A DNA stretch of 64,000 nucleotides from Acridotheres tristis (Eukaryota; Chordata; Aves; Passeriformes; Sturnidae): positions 10,334,479 to 10,398,478 of the forward strand of contig CM072899.1 in assembly GCA_037013685.1 (NCBI GenBank), read 5' to 3'. Below, piece by piece: positions 24,301-37,175 of this stretch (the first letter of the stretch is position 1; the number at the start of each line of letters is the position of its first letter). The notes under the pieces were generated by a model, which had not been told where the DNA came from, did no database searches, and saw only the letters and a program-made list of their open reading frames with translations. Made by a program: the position numbers and the translations under genes.

Positions 24301-27300
24301 CTGCTGTCTGCATATAGCTACACTGGCATTTCCATTGTCCCAGATTAACACTTTCTGGTGGAGTAATGCCTTCTGTCTTGTCACCATGTTGTCCCCATCA
24401 TCTGAGCTGCAGAGCAAGGGTGCCATCCCGGTAGTGCAGCCATATAATCCCTGGCTCTTTCACTGGGGCTCTCTGAAACTGCTGGTGTAATTTGGTCTGT
24501 GATGTTTCGATTTTCAGATGGAGAATTGCACATGTGGATCTGGAGTCTTCAGGAACAACACCTTGTAATAAAAGCAAGACTGGTGGTGGCAGTGTTCATT
24601 ATGGTAAAGCAGATGAGTTCTTACAAATTTTTCTGTCAAAATTAAACTCTTCTCCTTGGCCCCAAAAAAATACCATTTCTCTGTTTGACGTGTACATAAG
24701 ATATTTTGCTTTTTGATTAAATTATTCTGCCTTCTTAGAGAGATTGCTGTTGTTACTCAGTTTCATAAATGTAGCACACTGAGGTAGGGAGGGACTTGTT
24801 CACTGCTCTTTTCCCTGAGGCTCTATTTAGGACCTGCAAAAATTAACCTGTAAATTAGTCTTACAGTGCAGCTGCTTTATATGTGCTGTGCCACCTCCTC
24901 TGTAATAATTTTTTTTTCATTAAAACAAGTCTATTAATGTCCATCAGGTCAGTCACTTCCATGGCCTGGGCAAGTCAATGTCCTCCTTGATAACAACTTT
25001 CCTGTTTGTTTTCAACTGCTTTCTCACATGCTCCTCTAAGTGACTCCAAAGAGAATAACATGGAACACATATGATCATCACTCAAAAAAGCACACGAAGT
25101 TTCATTTTAGGTAAAAAAGCCTGAACAGCATCCTTTTGAAAGGAAACCTTACCTTGGTGGGTGGGTATGATGCACTGTACTTGCACCAGAAGTGTTTTTC
25201 TGATTCACTTCCTTCAACACCCACTCCAGGACACATTTCCCTGGGGAGGCTCCCCACAGCCAGGAGCTGATTCCATATGCACAGCCCACATAGCACCATC
25301 TGACCTTCCCCTGCACAATATTCAGTGCTGAGCAACCAACTGTGTCAGGGATGCCAAAGCTGGGAGCTGTGCAGAGTTACAGGGGAGCCATCTCACACTG
25401 GAGATACTGCAGGGATGAGGGATTAGTTACGAAATTAAGATGGAAAGGAGTGATTTGGAAACTTTACCCCTTCCCATAAGTACTGATTCAGTGAAGCGTT
25501 TTTATTCTGCACTGCAGTCATAGCCAGCAGCATATACAGAATAAGGATTGAAATATTTTGAAGTGCTGTCACAGTGTGAATGATTTTCTTTAGAGCATAA
25601 AATCTGACTGCAAAGTTATTTTCTCTCTGCAGTGACACAAGAAGAATATGAATGTCATCATCTCTGGCCCTGGGCATACAGGAATGCAGAAGTGGCCTTA
25701 AACAGATTCTCTTTTTCATTCTGAGTCCTTCTAAGAAATGTAAAATCCAAAACAAATTCTGAATCTGGCTAGATGTCTCATAAGAGGAACAGGATTTCTG
25801 CATAGCTGAAACAGCATGACTTTGATTATTTGAAAACGCATGATTTAATCATTTCATTATGCATACCTTTTCTCAGCAGGCACCACAGCCTAAAACAGAC
25901 AGGGACAAGCATTAGATAAAACAACATGCTTTGTAGCTGAAGAGACTGGAATCAAAGAGCTTAATCTTGCAAGGCACTGGTATCCTCAGTGCCTTTGGAC
26001 TTGGCTGCAGACAGCAGGAGTGCTGCACGCAGCTGAATTGAGCCCTGGTAGAGTCCCTGCTCAGAAGAAACATCCTGTGGGATGGCTTTGATGTCTCCTC
26101 TCCCCAGTGCACATCTGCCTTTGTCCCACATTCCTCCCCTTACCTGCTCACCAGCATCCCCCACCTCCCTGCCATGCATCCATCCTGCATCTGTCCTGGC
26201 TGGGAAACCAGCATGGAAGAGCCCTGATCCCAGATCTCTCTATGAAAGACCCTTTTTGCATCGTGTAGCCAACAGATACCCTCAGCAGAGTGTCCTTGTC
26301 ACAGGTCACAGAGAGCTGCTCACTCAGGGTGCACACACCACACTCCAGTTACCTGGCAGGTCCATCATGTGCAGACACCCTCTTGTCCCCACTCAGAACA
26401 CCTGGAGTCCCTCTCTACAGTGCCAGGTCCTTTTTCTCTAGGAAAGAGTGGAAACAACAGCGCCAATGCTCTGCCTGATCCCAGGCAAAAGGCATTCCCA
26501 CTGCCCTTCCCTGCCTCCCCAAACACCAGAGGAAAGAGATGGATTGCACAGAATATAATTTCTTCACAAAAGCAGGTTTTAATTCTTTAAAGCATCCCAG
26601 ACAGAGAGCCTTGGCACTGGCACAGCCAAGCACAAGCTCCTGGGACCCCCTAAATGGTGTGGGATGGGACCAGAGGCCATGGCCCACAGCTGGGGCTGGT
26701 TGAGGGTCCCTGAGGGGCAGAACAAGTTGATTATGTTTGAGGAAACAGCCACCCATCCATTATCACTGTCACCAGACCACTGTCTGGGTCAGTGGGAATT
26801 GCTGGCTTCAACGGGGGCTGTGGGGCTGGGCCAAAGGGTCACAGTAGGCAGAGGGGACAGTGCTGGCCTCTCTTGGCCCACACCAGGGTCCTGGGGCTCT
26901 GACAACAGCCTTTGGGGGTCCCCATCAGGGGTCGGGACCAGGCATGAGCAAGTGATCCTGAGCAGGGGAGCAGAGGAGCCATCTCCATGTGCTGCTGCCC
27001 TGCCGTGGTTTGACCTTGGACCTGCTGCATCTGTGCCTCGTAAGCTCCTCTCTGCTCCCCAGGAAATGGGGTTTTGAGGGGTTGGGCACACCAGGGGTAT
27101 CCCCACCCTACAATCCATACTAATGAGTTTCAGCCAAGCTGCAGAAACCCCATAAGGCAGAGCAGGGGCTGCAAGCTCAGCAGGGGAGAGAACCAGAACA
27201 CACTGCCCTTCTCCACTAGAAAGGAGGCTGAGAGCACCAACCAGCTTCCTGCAGACCTAAACTGGATTCATCCAGTGACCCAAGCAGGCAAAGCTCAGTC

Positions 27301-30160
27301 CCAGGTCCTAAAATGTGGTCTCATGGCCAATTAAATGCTGTTCAAAGGGCAGCAGAGCACCAGGGAGTGCTTTGATCTCAGAGATGCCAGCCAGATGTGT
27401 AATATCTGCTCAGGTGTCTGCCAGGTATCAGTTTACAGTCCATGCACATCAGACAGACAGGTTTCTTCCTGGGTTTGCTAACAGAAGCAGCAGTTCTCAG
27501 AAATCACAGAGAACAGAAATAATCCCTACCTTTTTAAACATCAAAAACCGTAAAGCTTCACAGCTGCACAGTTCTGAAATTGAATTGAATGACTTGACTT
27601 GCCAAAACCAGAGATCAGAGTTCTAGGTCTTTCATGCCCCAGCTGAAAACATCAATGGCACTCAAAGGAGGGCACAGAGCTGCCTTTTAAATACCAATTG
27701 TGACTTTAGAAAACCTTTATTTGGTCTCACCCTTCAAACACAGTAACCTCAGTTCAAAATGGATGTGGGAATAAAAAAGCTGATTTTTAACATGGGCATT
27801 TTATTATTTGAAGAACTGGTTTTCTTTTTTGTTCTGAAATTATACCTAAAATTAGTCAAGGAATCTAAATTTTGAATAGGCTTTGAATTTAGAGTAAAAA
27901 CATTTGAATTCTTCTTTAAGTAGGAGGGCAGCAATGAGTTTTCTCTGCAAGCAGTGCAACAATTTGAAAGCAATACTGATGCAAGCATAGGCTTGATCCC
28001 ACAGGGATCCAGAGAAAAAGACTTCTGGAGTGAAGCATTCAAATCCCAGAAATTACTTTTCCCACTGATCCATAAGAATTCCAGGTCTGTTGACTTCTCC
28101 TCATGCTGTAGGATCTCATTGCTCCACCTGAATATCTTTCTGCTTAGCTACAAATCCCTCCCCTTCATATATTGTCCCAACACCTGAAATACCTGAACAG
28201 CTGAAGTAAATAATGTTTTTACCCTCCTAATGCCCTTTTGAGTTCTGGCACTGCTGCTGCCTATCTTTTACAACAGGGGAAACCAAGGCAGAGGGAATCT
28301 AAATACCTGGTCAACAGCAGTGGTTTTTACTCATTGATCACTGCATTATTCACTCAGGTTATTATAGAGAAACAAAATGTTACTAACAGCTGAACAACTG
28401 GTTCCAGCATTAAAACCAGAACTGTTTTCCTTGCAAACACACAGAAGGAGATCAGCCATTGTTTTGCTCACCACAATATCTCTTTTGATGCTCTAAGGGA
28501 GGCATGAGGAGAAAACATCATCAACATCATCATCATCTGGGGAAAACACCTGTGGGGACTCTGACAGAAAACACGAGACTCACACATATACACCTGTACA
28601 TTTATTTATATAAACCATACCTATATTTTGGAAGTTTTATATTTACAAACCTTCTTTGCATACGTAAACACATATTTAGGTAGGTATTTGGCAGAAAGAT
28701 GTGAAAATGTAACCTCTATAACTGCTGTAAAATTAACTATCTTCAAAGCAAAACATCCTGAAACCCCTGAAAACCTATTCTCTCTGACAAATACTTTCTC
28801 TTTTCCCCTGTTTTAGCACATCCCTGAGCTGCAAAACCCAGAACCACTTTGTGTCATGGCAGAGAAAAAAAAATAAGTGGCTAAAAGTTTTAAAGTCAAA
28901 GAGAATGAGAAATTTTAAAGCTGCCTTTGCTAATGCTACCAGCGGTTTGTTGGTGAACACCAGTGTGTATATTCCACCTAAAACTCACCTAAAAAGCAGT
29001 GCTGATAATGCAAAACTCAGAGCCTGCTTAAAATGCTGAGTGGGGCATCTACAGAAGGGCATGAGCTGGTTGTGCTGACACTGAAGAAGAAACATCCCAA
29101 ACCCCTGAGCTGTGAACTTCTTGAACCAGCGCCTTGTATCAGTTTTGCTGATGCCTGGTCCTTGTTCATAATGCCCCAGGTGTGAAGCTGCATCTGAGCT
29201 ACCCTGCCCCTTTGCAGTGTTTGAAGAGCATGACCCAAATTTTGCATCTTGGGACCCCATAGACAATGAATTGTTTAAAAATAAACAAAAAGAAACTCCC
29301 TAAACCTGTTGCATATTTTACATTCTCAAGCTTCTTTGAATGCATACGAATGTTAGGAACCAGTCAGACAACAGATGCATCAGGAAATTAGCTCATCTCT
29401 TCCAAGAACACACAATGAAATGAAGAAAGAGATGAAGATCAGGGCACCTGATGGCTTTCAGGAGCTACTGCTGGAAGCCTTGCCTCTAGGTGATAAAGGG
29501 AGAGGTGGTAAATCCAAGGCAGACCAAGGAAGATAACATTTCTGTACTTGTACAATTCTGTACAACATTAGTCCAGACAGGAGTCTATTAACAGTGTCTG
29601 ATGGAAGCAATTGTATTATTTATTAAACTGACAAGATCAATTGGCTGCTTTGTACCCATATAAAGAGAACTATTGTACTTTCATGTCCTTTTAAACACAG
29701 AGAATAAAGCACTCCCCAGGGTGCTTTCATGGGCTGCCTTCGATTAAGAGTTCTGAGAACATCTGATATTGTCAGAGATGGCTCTCCAGATCCCAACTGG
29801 ATTCACAGTCCTCACAAAGAAGGGAGATGGTAGCAATTATAATTATCAGTGCACTGAGAAGGAAGGACCTTACCTGACTTAGAGGAGTGCTTTTACTCAG
29901 TCTTCCCAAAGATTAGGCTCTCAGAGCTGAGGAGACTGACCTGACCTGCTTTGATAGCCCCAGCAGCAATGTCAGGACTAGTGTCATGGCACAGATAACT
30001 GCACATGGGATGCTCATTCTCTTCTTCACCAGAAAATGGGAGGAGTGAAGGAAGATGACAGTTTCTAGGACATGAGTAATTTTGAATAGGACCTAATTAT
30101 GGAAGCAATAGTGTTGCGTAAATTATCAGCAGGTTATGAGTTGTGCAATATATTTATATA
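18361..30160. other. Long non-coding stretch without a supported gene
   Basis: Mostly AT-rich, CpG-poor DNA with GC-richer islands at about 18.4-18.7 kb and 26.6-27.3 kb. The longest frames (21840-22322 minus, 160 codons; 26664-27077 plus, 137 codons; 25435-25803 minus, 122 codons) show no domain, repeat or splice context that I trust. A small CAT microsatellite is at 28516-28538. No transposon was identified. Confidence 0.5.
28516..28538. repeat. (CAT)n short microsatellite, interrupted
   Basis: Six CAT-type units with one AAC interruption. Confidence 0.85.
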
Positions 30161-30162
30161 TT

Positions 30163-30615
30163 AACCCCATGCAGCACTACAGGCTTGGGAAAGAGTGGCT
30201 GGAAAGCTGCCTGGTAAAGGCAAAGGACCTGGGGGTGCTGTTTGACAGCAGCAGCTGAACAGGAGCCAGCGTGTGCCCAGGGCCAAGAAGGCCAGTGGCA
30301 TGCTGGCTGTATCAGCATAGTGTGGCCAGCAGGACCAGGGCAGGGATTGTCCCCCTGTACTGGGCTCTGTTGAGGTCACAGCTCCAATCCTGGGCTCAGT
30401 TTTGGGCCCCTCCCTACACAAAAGACATTGAGGGGCTGCAGTGTGTCCAGAGAAAGGAAACAGGGCTGGGGAAGGGGCTGGAGCACAAGGCTCCTTGGGA
30501 GTGGCTGGGGGTGTTTAGCCTGGAGAAAAGGAGGCTCAGGGGGGACCTTATGGCTCTACAATTCCCTGAGAGAAGGCTGTAGCCAGGTGGGGCTCAAGTT
30601 CTTGCTCTGGAGAAG
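30163..30615 (+). mobile_element. CR1 LINE fragment, 3' part of ORF2
   Basis: The plus strand reads as the degenerate C-terminal end of the CR1 non-LTR retrotransposon ORF2 protein. Legible pieces in order are KEWLESCLVKAKDLGVLFDS, then after a frameshift near 30255 [45 protein letters not shown] and [17 protein letters not shown]1 is the dominant LINE of birds and reptiles; 5'-truncated copies like this are the norm. The copy has an in-frame stop and indels, ends before the usual CR1 3' UTR and is not functional. It starts abruptly at the CCCATGCAGCACTACAGGC step. Confidence 0.93.
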
Positions 30616-31560
30616 AGCCCAAGTCCATTGTTATTAAGGACACGAGCAATGTGAGTTATCACACACCTTAACCTGCAGAGTATTTTGAGAAGTACATCCA
30701 GAGGATGCAACTCTATAACTACAAAATAAGCACTTTCAGTCCATTCAGAGTGGATAAATATACTTGATAAATTAATAGCAGTGCTGTCTCAGAGCAGCTG
30801 CTTCTGGGCAGTTATGGAATTTTCCAAACATCTGAATGCACCTTTTACTGTGTGCTCCTAAACAGGGATGTGCACTGACTGCACCAAAGCTGGAACCAGC
30901 TTAGGGAAGGAAAAAATCTCTTTGTGTGTATCAATGCAGTTGTTCTGAGTTTAATTGAATCACAATTATGTGCTTATCAACCTAGAACTAAAGGCTCCTG
31001 CAAGCTGCCAAGGACTGCTGTGAGTCCTGTATGTGATGAAGCTCAGGCTGAGCTTCTCACAGCTTGTCCAGAGACTGGAGATGTCTCTGCTCACAATTAC
31101 AGCAGAAAAAACTCCTAACAACTCTGCTAGAGGACTTCTGTGGGTTTGAGCTAAATTTACCTCAATGTAAATGAATGAGTTTTGCCTTATATTCAGACCC
31201 AGCTTTTATATTGGATTTTGCCTGGTCCTTGCTGTGAACATAGAAAATATATCTATTTTAAGCTGAAATCTGTACAGTCACTGTTCTCAATTACTGCCCC
31301 AAACAGTTTCAGAAACAGTGGCAAATAGAGCTACATGATATTTCCCTTAGTTCAATTCCCCACTCTTCTATTTTTTCCCTGTTCCCTACCTCTGCCACCT
31401 GGATTTGCCAACATTTTCAGCAGTGCCAAGAGACCTCATGGCCAACCAGCTTCAGTTTTGAGAGCGGCATTAAAAATTCTCACTTTCTACTATTTCACTT
31501 CTGCAATTTTAACCGGCAATCTGTTGCTATTTTATCTCTTCTGAGCCCTGCAAATCTCAA
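30616..31560. other. AT-rich non-coding stretch
   Basis: No gene, RNA or named repeat seen. The open frames are at most about 70 codons. Confidence 0.5.
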
Positions 31561-31730
31561 GATTGGTGTTCAGCACGGGTCCTGCCACCATCACCAGCAG
31601 GAACCAGCAAAGCCCGTGCCCCACCTCCCGGCTGCTGGACAGCACTGCGGGGATCCGGCTGCCACAGCCTCTGGGAAAACCGGGACTCAGCCACGGAGTC
31701 TCAACTGCTGCGACTTTACAAAATACTGAA
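31561..31730. other. Small CpG-bearing GC-rich patch of unknown origin
   Basis: About 170 bases with around eight CpG dinucleotides (for example in GCACGGGTCC, CTCCCGGC, CTGCGGGGATCCGG, AACCGGGA, CCACGGAG) sit within AT-rich, nearly CpG-free DNA. On its right it runs into an A/T-rich stretch and an AAT microsatellite. An 80-codon plus-strand frame from 31563 covers it, but I do not recognise it. It may be a retroposed fragment, an LTR piece or a small regulatory element. Confidence 0.5.
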
Positions 31731-31802
31731 CTTCTTGGGTGGGGAAGTAAAGAGGCTAAAGAGAATATGTATGTATTTATGAATAGAAATATAAAAAATG
31801 CA

Positions 31803-31808
31803 TAATAA

Positions 31809-31838
<30 letters not shown>
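31803..31838. repeat. (AAT)n microsatellite
   Basis: About nine consecutive AAT/TAA units preceded by ATAATAAAA. Confidence 0.97.
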
Positions 31839-31839
<1 letters not shown>

Positions 31840-32040
31840 TGCATAATATATTTCTTTATGTAATTATTGCATACAAATACAAATAATACATATACAAATA
31901 ATATGTATAAAAATATATTAAGATATAAAAAATAGATAATATGTATAAAATATATAATATGCATAAAATATATTAAATATATATACATACATAGATATAG
32001 ATATATATATACACACACACACATATATATATATGTGCAC
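31839..32040. repeat. AT-rich low-complexity tract with short CA and TA runs
   Basis: Nearly pure A/T with recurring ATAATATGTATAAAATATAT-like words. It ends in a TA run, a short CA run (about 32011-32022) and another TA run that are partly complementary. Confidence 0.9.
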
Positions 32041-34340
32041 ACACCAGTATCCTTTGCAAAGATCAGTATTGCAGGAAATTGTTTGTTGTTCCAAAATTTG
32101 ACAAATCTGCAGCACTATTTATTTCTTCATTTTATTTATAAGCTGGTTTTCAAGGTACCTCAGCGTGATGCTGTCACCAGAAAGTGTCACAAGTGGAGAG
32201 GAAGCTCAGATTCTCCTGATGTGGGGTACCTGATCCTCTCAGCATGAGGTGACATTGGGAAAGAGCTCTGTAGAAAAACTGACAGACAGTGGAAGGAGAT
32301 GGAAGGAATTACCCATGGAAATGAAAGAGAGGGAGAGTAAGGTAAATATTTGTGGCAGGAAAAGGACAAGGAAGACAAATGATGTAATGCACAAGCAAAT
32401 ATTCAGATTTGACCATCACACCACACCAGCCAGTGCCCATCTTCTCAAGTCTACAACTTACCTAGATTTTAGGACCTTCAGCACAGACAGGCTCCACAGT
32501 GTTAGTTAATTACAAGTTTTCTTCTTTCACCTACCAAGAGATGATTCATTAATTTTCTCACAAATTGCAATGAGAAAATGAATTCTTAACTCTGCTAATT
32601 TGTGTGTAAATTTGACAAAGACAGCTGACCTTGCCTGCAGGAATAGCTAAATGTGCTCACAGACAGTCTTGATGCCTCTAACCATCCTGTGATCCCAGCC
32701 TGCACTCACAGAAAAATAAACATATTTCAAGGAAACCATTGTGTGAGCACACAGCATAATTTATCCTGCCATGGGTCATTAGAGTCCCAGCACAGTGACT
32801 AATGTGTCATTCCCTGTAAGTTACACTGAGTGAGTAACAATTGTGGAAAGTACCTATTCTAGGATAGAATAGTCCATCTGGATCACAGGAACTTTCTTCT
32901 TATCACAAGCATTTCTCAGAAGTTTCCTATATTCTGTAATCTCTCAGTATGGACAATTTCAGGAAATCTGTAGGACTTGCTTTTAACATTAAAAAAACCA
33001 AACCCACAACACAAAAAAAACCTCCCAAAACATACACAAACATTATTTTTTTCAAGAGCAATAAAATCAAAGCTTTTCCAGTGTGCCTTCATTCCAAGAG
33101 ACACATCCTAGGAAAGAAGCAGTTCAAGGTGAGTTTCTCTATTTCATTATCATTCAGGAATAACATTCTTTCATTGTAGTCTGAGGGCACCAGGGGCTTT
33201 TTCACATCCTACACAAGAGCAAACAGAGAACCCTGCTGTGGAAAACACCTACAGGTACAGCAGGGAGTGTCTGGTGTCTGCCTCACCGGGAAAACCCTTA
33301 CTTGTTCTGGCATTTGTGTCTTTCTGGGACCTGCTTTAGTAAACTTCCCTGAAATAATCTTCTTCGCCATAATTAAAAGGCAAGTTTAAGCATTTATTGT
33401 ATAATGAAGTGACATTGTGAGCACAGCAACATCCGGCTTAACAGCCAGGAATGCAGCTCTAGAGTACACATTTATAGAATCATATCTGACTTACTCACTG
33501 TTATAAAAGAGACCAAGCAGAATCTTTACATCCCTTGCTTGGGTTCTCAAAAATCCAAATCTGTGCTGATTTTTATGTCTGCTCATTGCAAAGTCCTCAA
33601 TCAAGTACTATGATGTCAGCAGAAAAATGCTTTCCCTTCCTCAAGGATCTCAAAAACACTGGCTGAGCCATAGAGCGCCTTGAGGAAGTTTACATGGGAG
33701 TGATGAGAAGTGGACAAGCAGAGCACTTAACCCTGGTAAAGCCAAATCTGTTGTAGGAAAGTGAAGGTAATTCCACCCTCCAAAGCTAAACCATTGCAGT
33801 TACAGTATATTTTGCTTCTGAATTCATAGACCAAAGTAAACATATTTACACTAATAATGTGGGCAGGGATGTAATCTTTAAATCCCAATTTATATTTTTT
33901 TATGAACCCTGTGCCTTTTTCAAATAGAATTTTCTGTCTGCCAAAAGGGTTTTTAAAAAACCAAAAAAATATCTGTTTTGGCTCTTTCTTCACTTCTAAC
34001 TTCTTTGCTTGATGTATTCTGAAGGTGTTTCTAACAGGGGATTAATTTTCAGTGTCAGCAACCTAAAAAAAAGCATATAAGACAAGCCACTAGCAGAAAG
34101 AAAAGCCTGCTTTACACTTGTTTCCTAAGCCAACAGCCTGTGACATGCCAGGGCCAGAAAGCATTGATTATAAACAAAAAGGTGCCATCTCAGATTCCCA
34201 TAGTCAGCCTGGCTTTCAGCATCCTCTGACAGGGTGACACTTCTACCAACAGCTCCTTTGTACAGGGAGAGCAGAACAAGCAAACCAAACAAAACCACAG
34301 AAAAGCCTGTGAGGCAGCGACAGCATAATCCCACTTATTC
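32041..34340. other. Non-coding stretch without a supported gene
   Basis: CpG-poor. It contains an A/C-rich low-complexity run at 32991-33040 and otherwise nothing I can name. Frames are under 90 codons. Confidence 0.5.
32991..33040. repeat. A/C-rich low-complexity run
   Basis: About 50 bases of A runs broken by CC, CAC and CCC. Confidence 0.8.
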
Positions 34341-34362
34341 ATAGCTCAGCTGAAGTGCTGCC

Positions 34363-35780
34363 TATAAAACCCTCTGCAGTGATTTATTTTGCTCTCATTT
34401 CAATATTGCCGAGAACCTTGCTTTCCTGCCACAAATCTGCCTCCCTTTGCCCACAGAATAACCCAAACAAATACAGAAACGTCGAGGCTAATAAATTCTG
34501 CGCTGGATTTAGGTGCCCGTATTAAAGGTGATGTATATTTTCCAGCTCCCTCCTGCAATCACCGAGCTCGTTCCACCAGCAGATGTCACCCGGAGCAGGG
34601 AAATGCCCGGCGGAGCCCTGGAGAATCCCGGTGTCTTGGGGTGACTTCATGATGCCTGTATCCCCAAATCGCCTCTTCTGTTGGTGTTGAACATTGAATT
34701 CTGCAGCTTTAAGGCGGGTTCCAGGAGTGAAGGGGGAGAGAAGAGGAGCAGAGTTTGTTATCACAGACTGCCCTGGTCCCCTGCATCCTTCACACAGACT
34801 GTGCTGTCTGCAGTGGACAGTGGGAGACAGCTCTCCTTTGCTTTTAGTTTGTTTTTCAGGCTAGCTGAGGCAGGGAAGCTCACTGGGTTGTGGTTTTGGG
34901 TTTTTTCCCCTTTTTCTTGGAATTGTTTGAACCTGCTGTGACTGAAAACCCCGGGGAGCACTGAGAGCTCACACCTGTGGTCCACCTGAGCTGCAGCATT
35001 TCCCAGGGATGGAGGGACTGAGAACAGCCTGAGTGAGCCGGGCTGCACCCCACGGAACGGACCCTGAATTTGTCATCTCTTCGGAGCAGCAAAAGGTTCT
35101 GCTGTTTCGTATTGTTCAGTTTTTGTGCTGGCAAGTGTTTTGCCTGTTAAATAAACAGGGTTTTTTTCCACTTCTCTCCAAGGAAATATTTCCCTGAACC
35201 ATTTGAGGGTTCTGTTGAACCTTGAATCTGTTTCCTAGAGGAACCCCATTCAGTGGTTTCCTCCAAAATTTTCCCTAAACCAGGACACCAGGTTATTCAC
35301 ACTGTGTGTCCAAAGGCGTCCAGCTCCCCAAAAGCAGATGTTTGGGAAGGAACCCGAGGAGCAGGATATCAAAGCACAGAATGTTCATCAGTGTTTCTGC
35401 AGGGGGGACACGGTGACACACGGAGCTCTGCACATCCATCCATCACCACGGGTCCCTGCAAACCTGTTCCTCAGGTGCTGCTCCCTACTAACCTTGGGAA
35501 GGGAGATTCCAAACGTAGGAGTTCCCAAATCCCTGTCACTGCAACCCTTGGCCCCGGTGATTATTCAAATTGCCTGTCACAATCATTCCTTTGGATAAGC
35601 AGAAGGTAATCCCCGAGTGGGTTTTACACCTGGCTGCTGTGAGCTGAGTCCAGGATCACCATGGTGGTTTCTGACCAAGCATGCATCAGGCTGTACCGGG
35701 GCAATATGGAATTTCTGGAGGATTAAAAAACAACATTCCTACAAGAATGGTGGTTATAAAATAACTCGAAACGCCTTTGA
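34363..35780 (+). promoter_or_regulatory. CpG-elevated stretch with a TATA-like box and an internal polyadenylation signal
   Basis: TATAAA is at 34363-34368. From about 34470 CpG becomes clearly more frequent than in flanking DNA (for example AACGTCGAGG, ACCGAGCTCG, CCCGGCGG, GGAACGG, TTCGGAG, GGCGTCC, CACGG repeats), continuing to about 35780. AATAAA at 35150-35155 is followed by a T-rich run, as at a cleavage site. These would fit a short plus-strand transcription unit or a decayed LTR, but I see no conserved protein and no splice structure. Neither reading is shown. Confidence 0.3.
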
Positions 35781-36783
35781 AACCCACCCCCACCTGCACC
35801 CAGGAATATGAGAATCCAGCCCACACTCCTTCACCTCTGTGGTGCACATACCAAAAACCAGTTCATGGCAGCAGAAATCTACTGAAAAAATATTTTCTTC
35901 TCCAGTGAGTAAAATTCAGATATGAAGTTTAGGTGAGACATAAATGCTACACAAGAAAGACCATCAGCTCTACCAAATAGTCTAATGAATGTGTTGTGTT
36001 ATGAAAAAAAATCAGACTAAAAATGCAAAGGTAAATCTCCAGGCTTTCAAGCTCCCTACTTACAAGAAGAGATGCATATTTCATCTTGAGTACTGCTTTC
36101 ACCCACAACATCCTTCTGAAGAAGTATTCTGAATCTTTTATTTTGCTGGATCTTGGTTATTTGTATCTGGTACTATGTAAATACCTGATAATTCTTGGGA
36201 AAAAATCCCAGAGGCTATGACAAGTAAATGAAACCTCGAAGATATAATTGATCAAAAGGTATTTGCTTCCACAAAAATGTCTCTTTAATATCTTCATCAA
36301 AATTTAAGCTTCGATGAACAGCTTCAAATATGGATTTTTTTTTAAAAAATGGAAGATTTATGAAAAATACAGGAACAAGCAGAGAACTTTCACAAAAACC
36401 CAACAAATTTAGTTTTGTGTGTTTAGTGAGTAGAATGTAGAAGGAGCAGAGTACCAGGGAACTAGCTGGAAGGAGAATGGGGGAGAAACAAGTAGGTGCT
36501 ACTGTGTCTAGTCTTTGTAATAAAATTCTTTTCAGAAACCCAACCTGCATCACATAAAGAAACCCTCTATTCAAAAGCCAGTTTGTTTGCACAGTCTAAT
36601 TTGATATAATTATTTTGTGTGCATGTTATTATGAAAGGTTTACTTTTTTTCAATGGGCAGCAGTTTCTGCTTTGGAAGCAATTCTTGACTAAAGCAGGAT
36701 GGGAAATCCTCCAGGTTTTGGCCAGAATAATAGCAGTTCTTGCAGGACTTGTGCCCTGGCTCTGGATTTCACAAAAGGTTCCT

Positions 36784-36801
36784 TTCTTCCTTCCTTCCTT
36801 T
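36784..36801. repeat. (TTCC)n short microsatellite
   Basis: Four imperfect TTCC units. Confidence 0.8.
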
Positions 36802-37151
36802 CACTCCCAACAAAGCACCTCCAGAGATCTGCCACAAAGGATTGTTCTGAAGTATATTTAGCACATGGTGGCAGGCTTAGCTGCTGGGATCAGTTCTTCT
36901 TCACTCTGAACTGATTCTTACATTTCTGAATGCAGCAGCTCATTCAGGATTCAATTCCTTGTTTTTCACAGCGCTGCAAGTTCAACTAAATTTTTTACAG
37001 GCTCAAAAATCAATCAGGCAAACCCAAGACAGAAAAATCCATGAGATGCCCCAGTTAAAGCTCAAGTGGCAGAAATACCACAGTGCATGGATGCTGTGAA
37101 GATGTACTGGAGGGCTGTCATGGAATGTTTTCCTGTTCTTTTAATTTCCTT

Positions 37152-37175
37152 TATACTGGGCTCTATACTGGGCTC
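37152..37175. repeat. Perfect 12-bp tandem duplication
   Basis: TATACTGGGCTC occurs twice, at 37152-37163 and 37164-37175. Confidence 0.95.

Noticed and set aside
26600..27330. GC-rich stretch as a possible exon cluster or promoter
   Set aside because: GC-rich but CpG-poor, with overlapping short frames on both strands and no recognisable protein.
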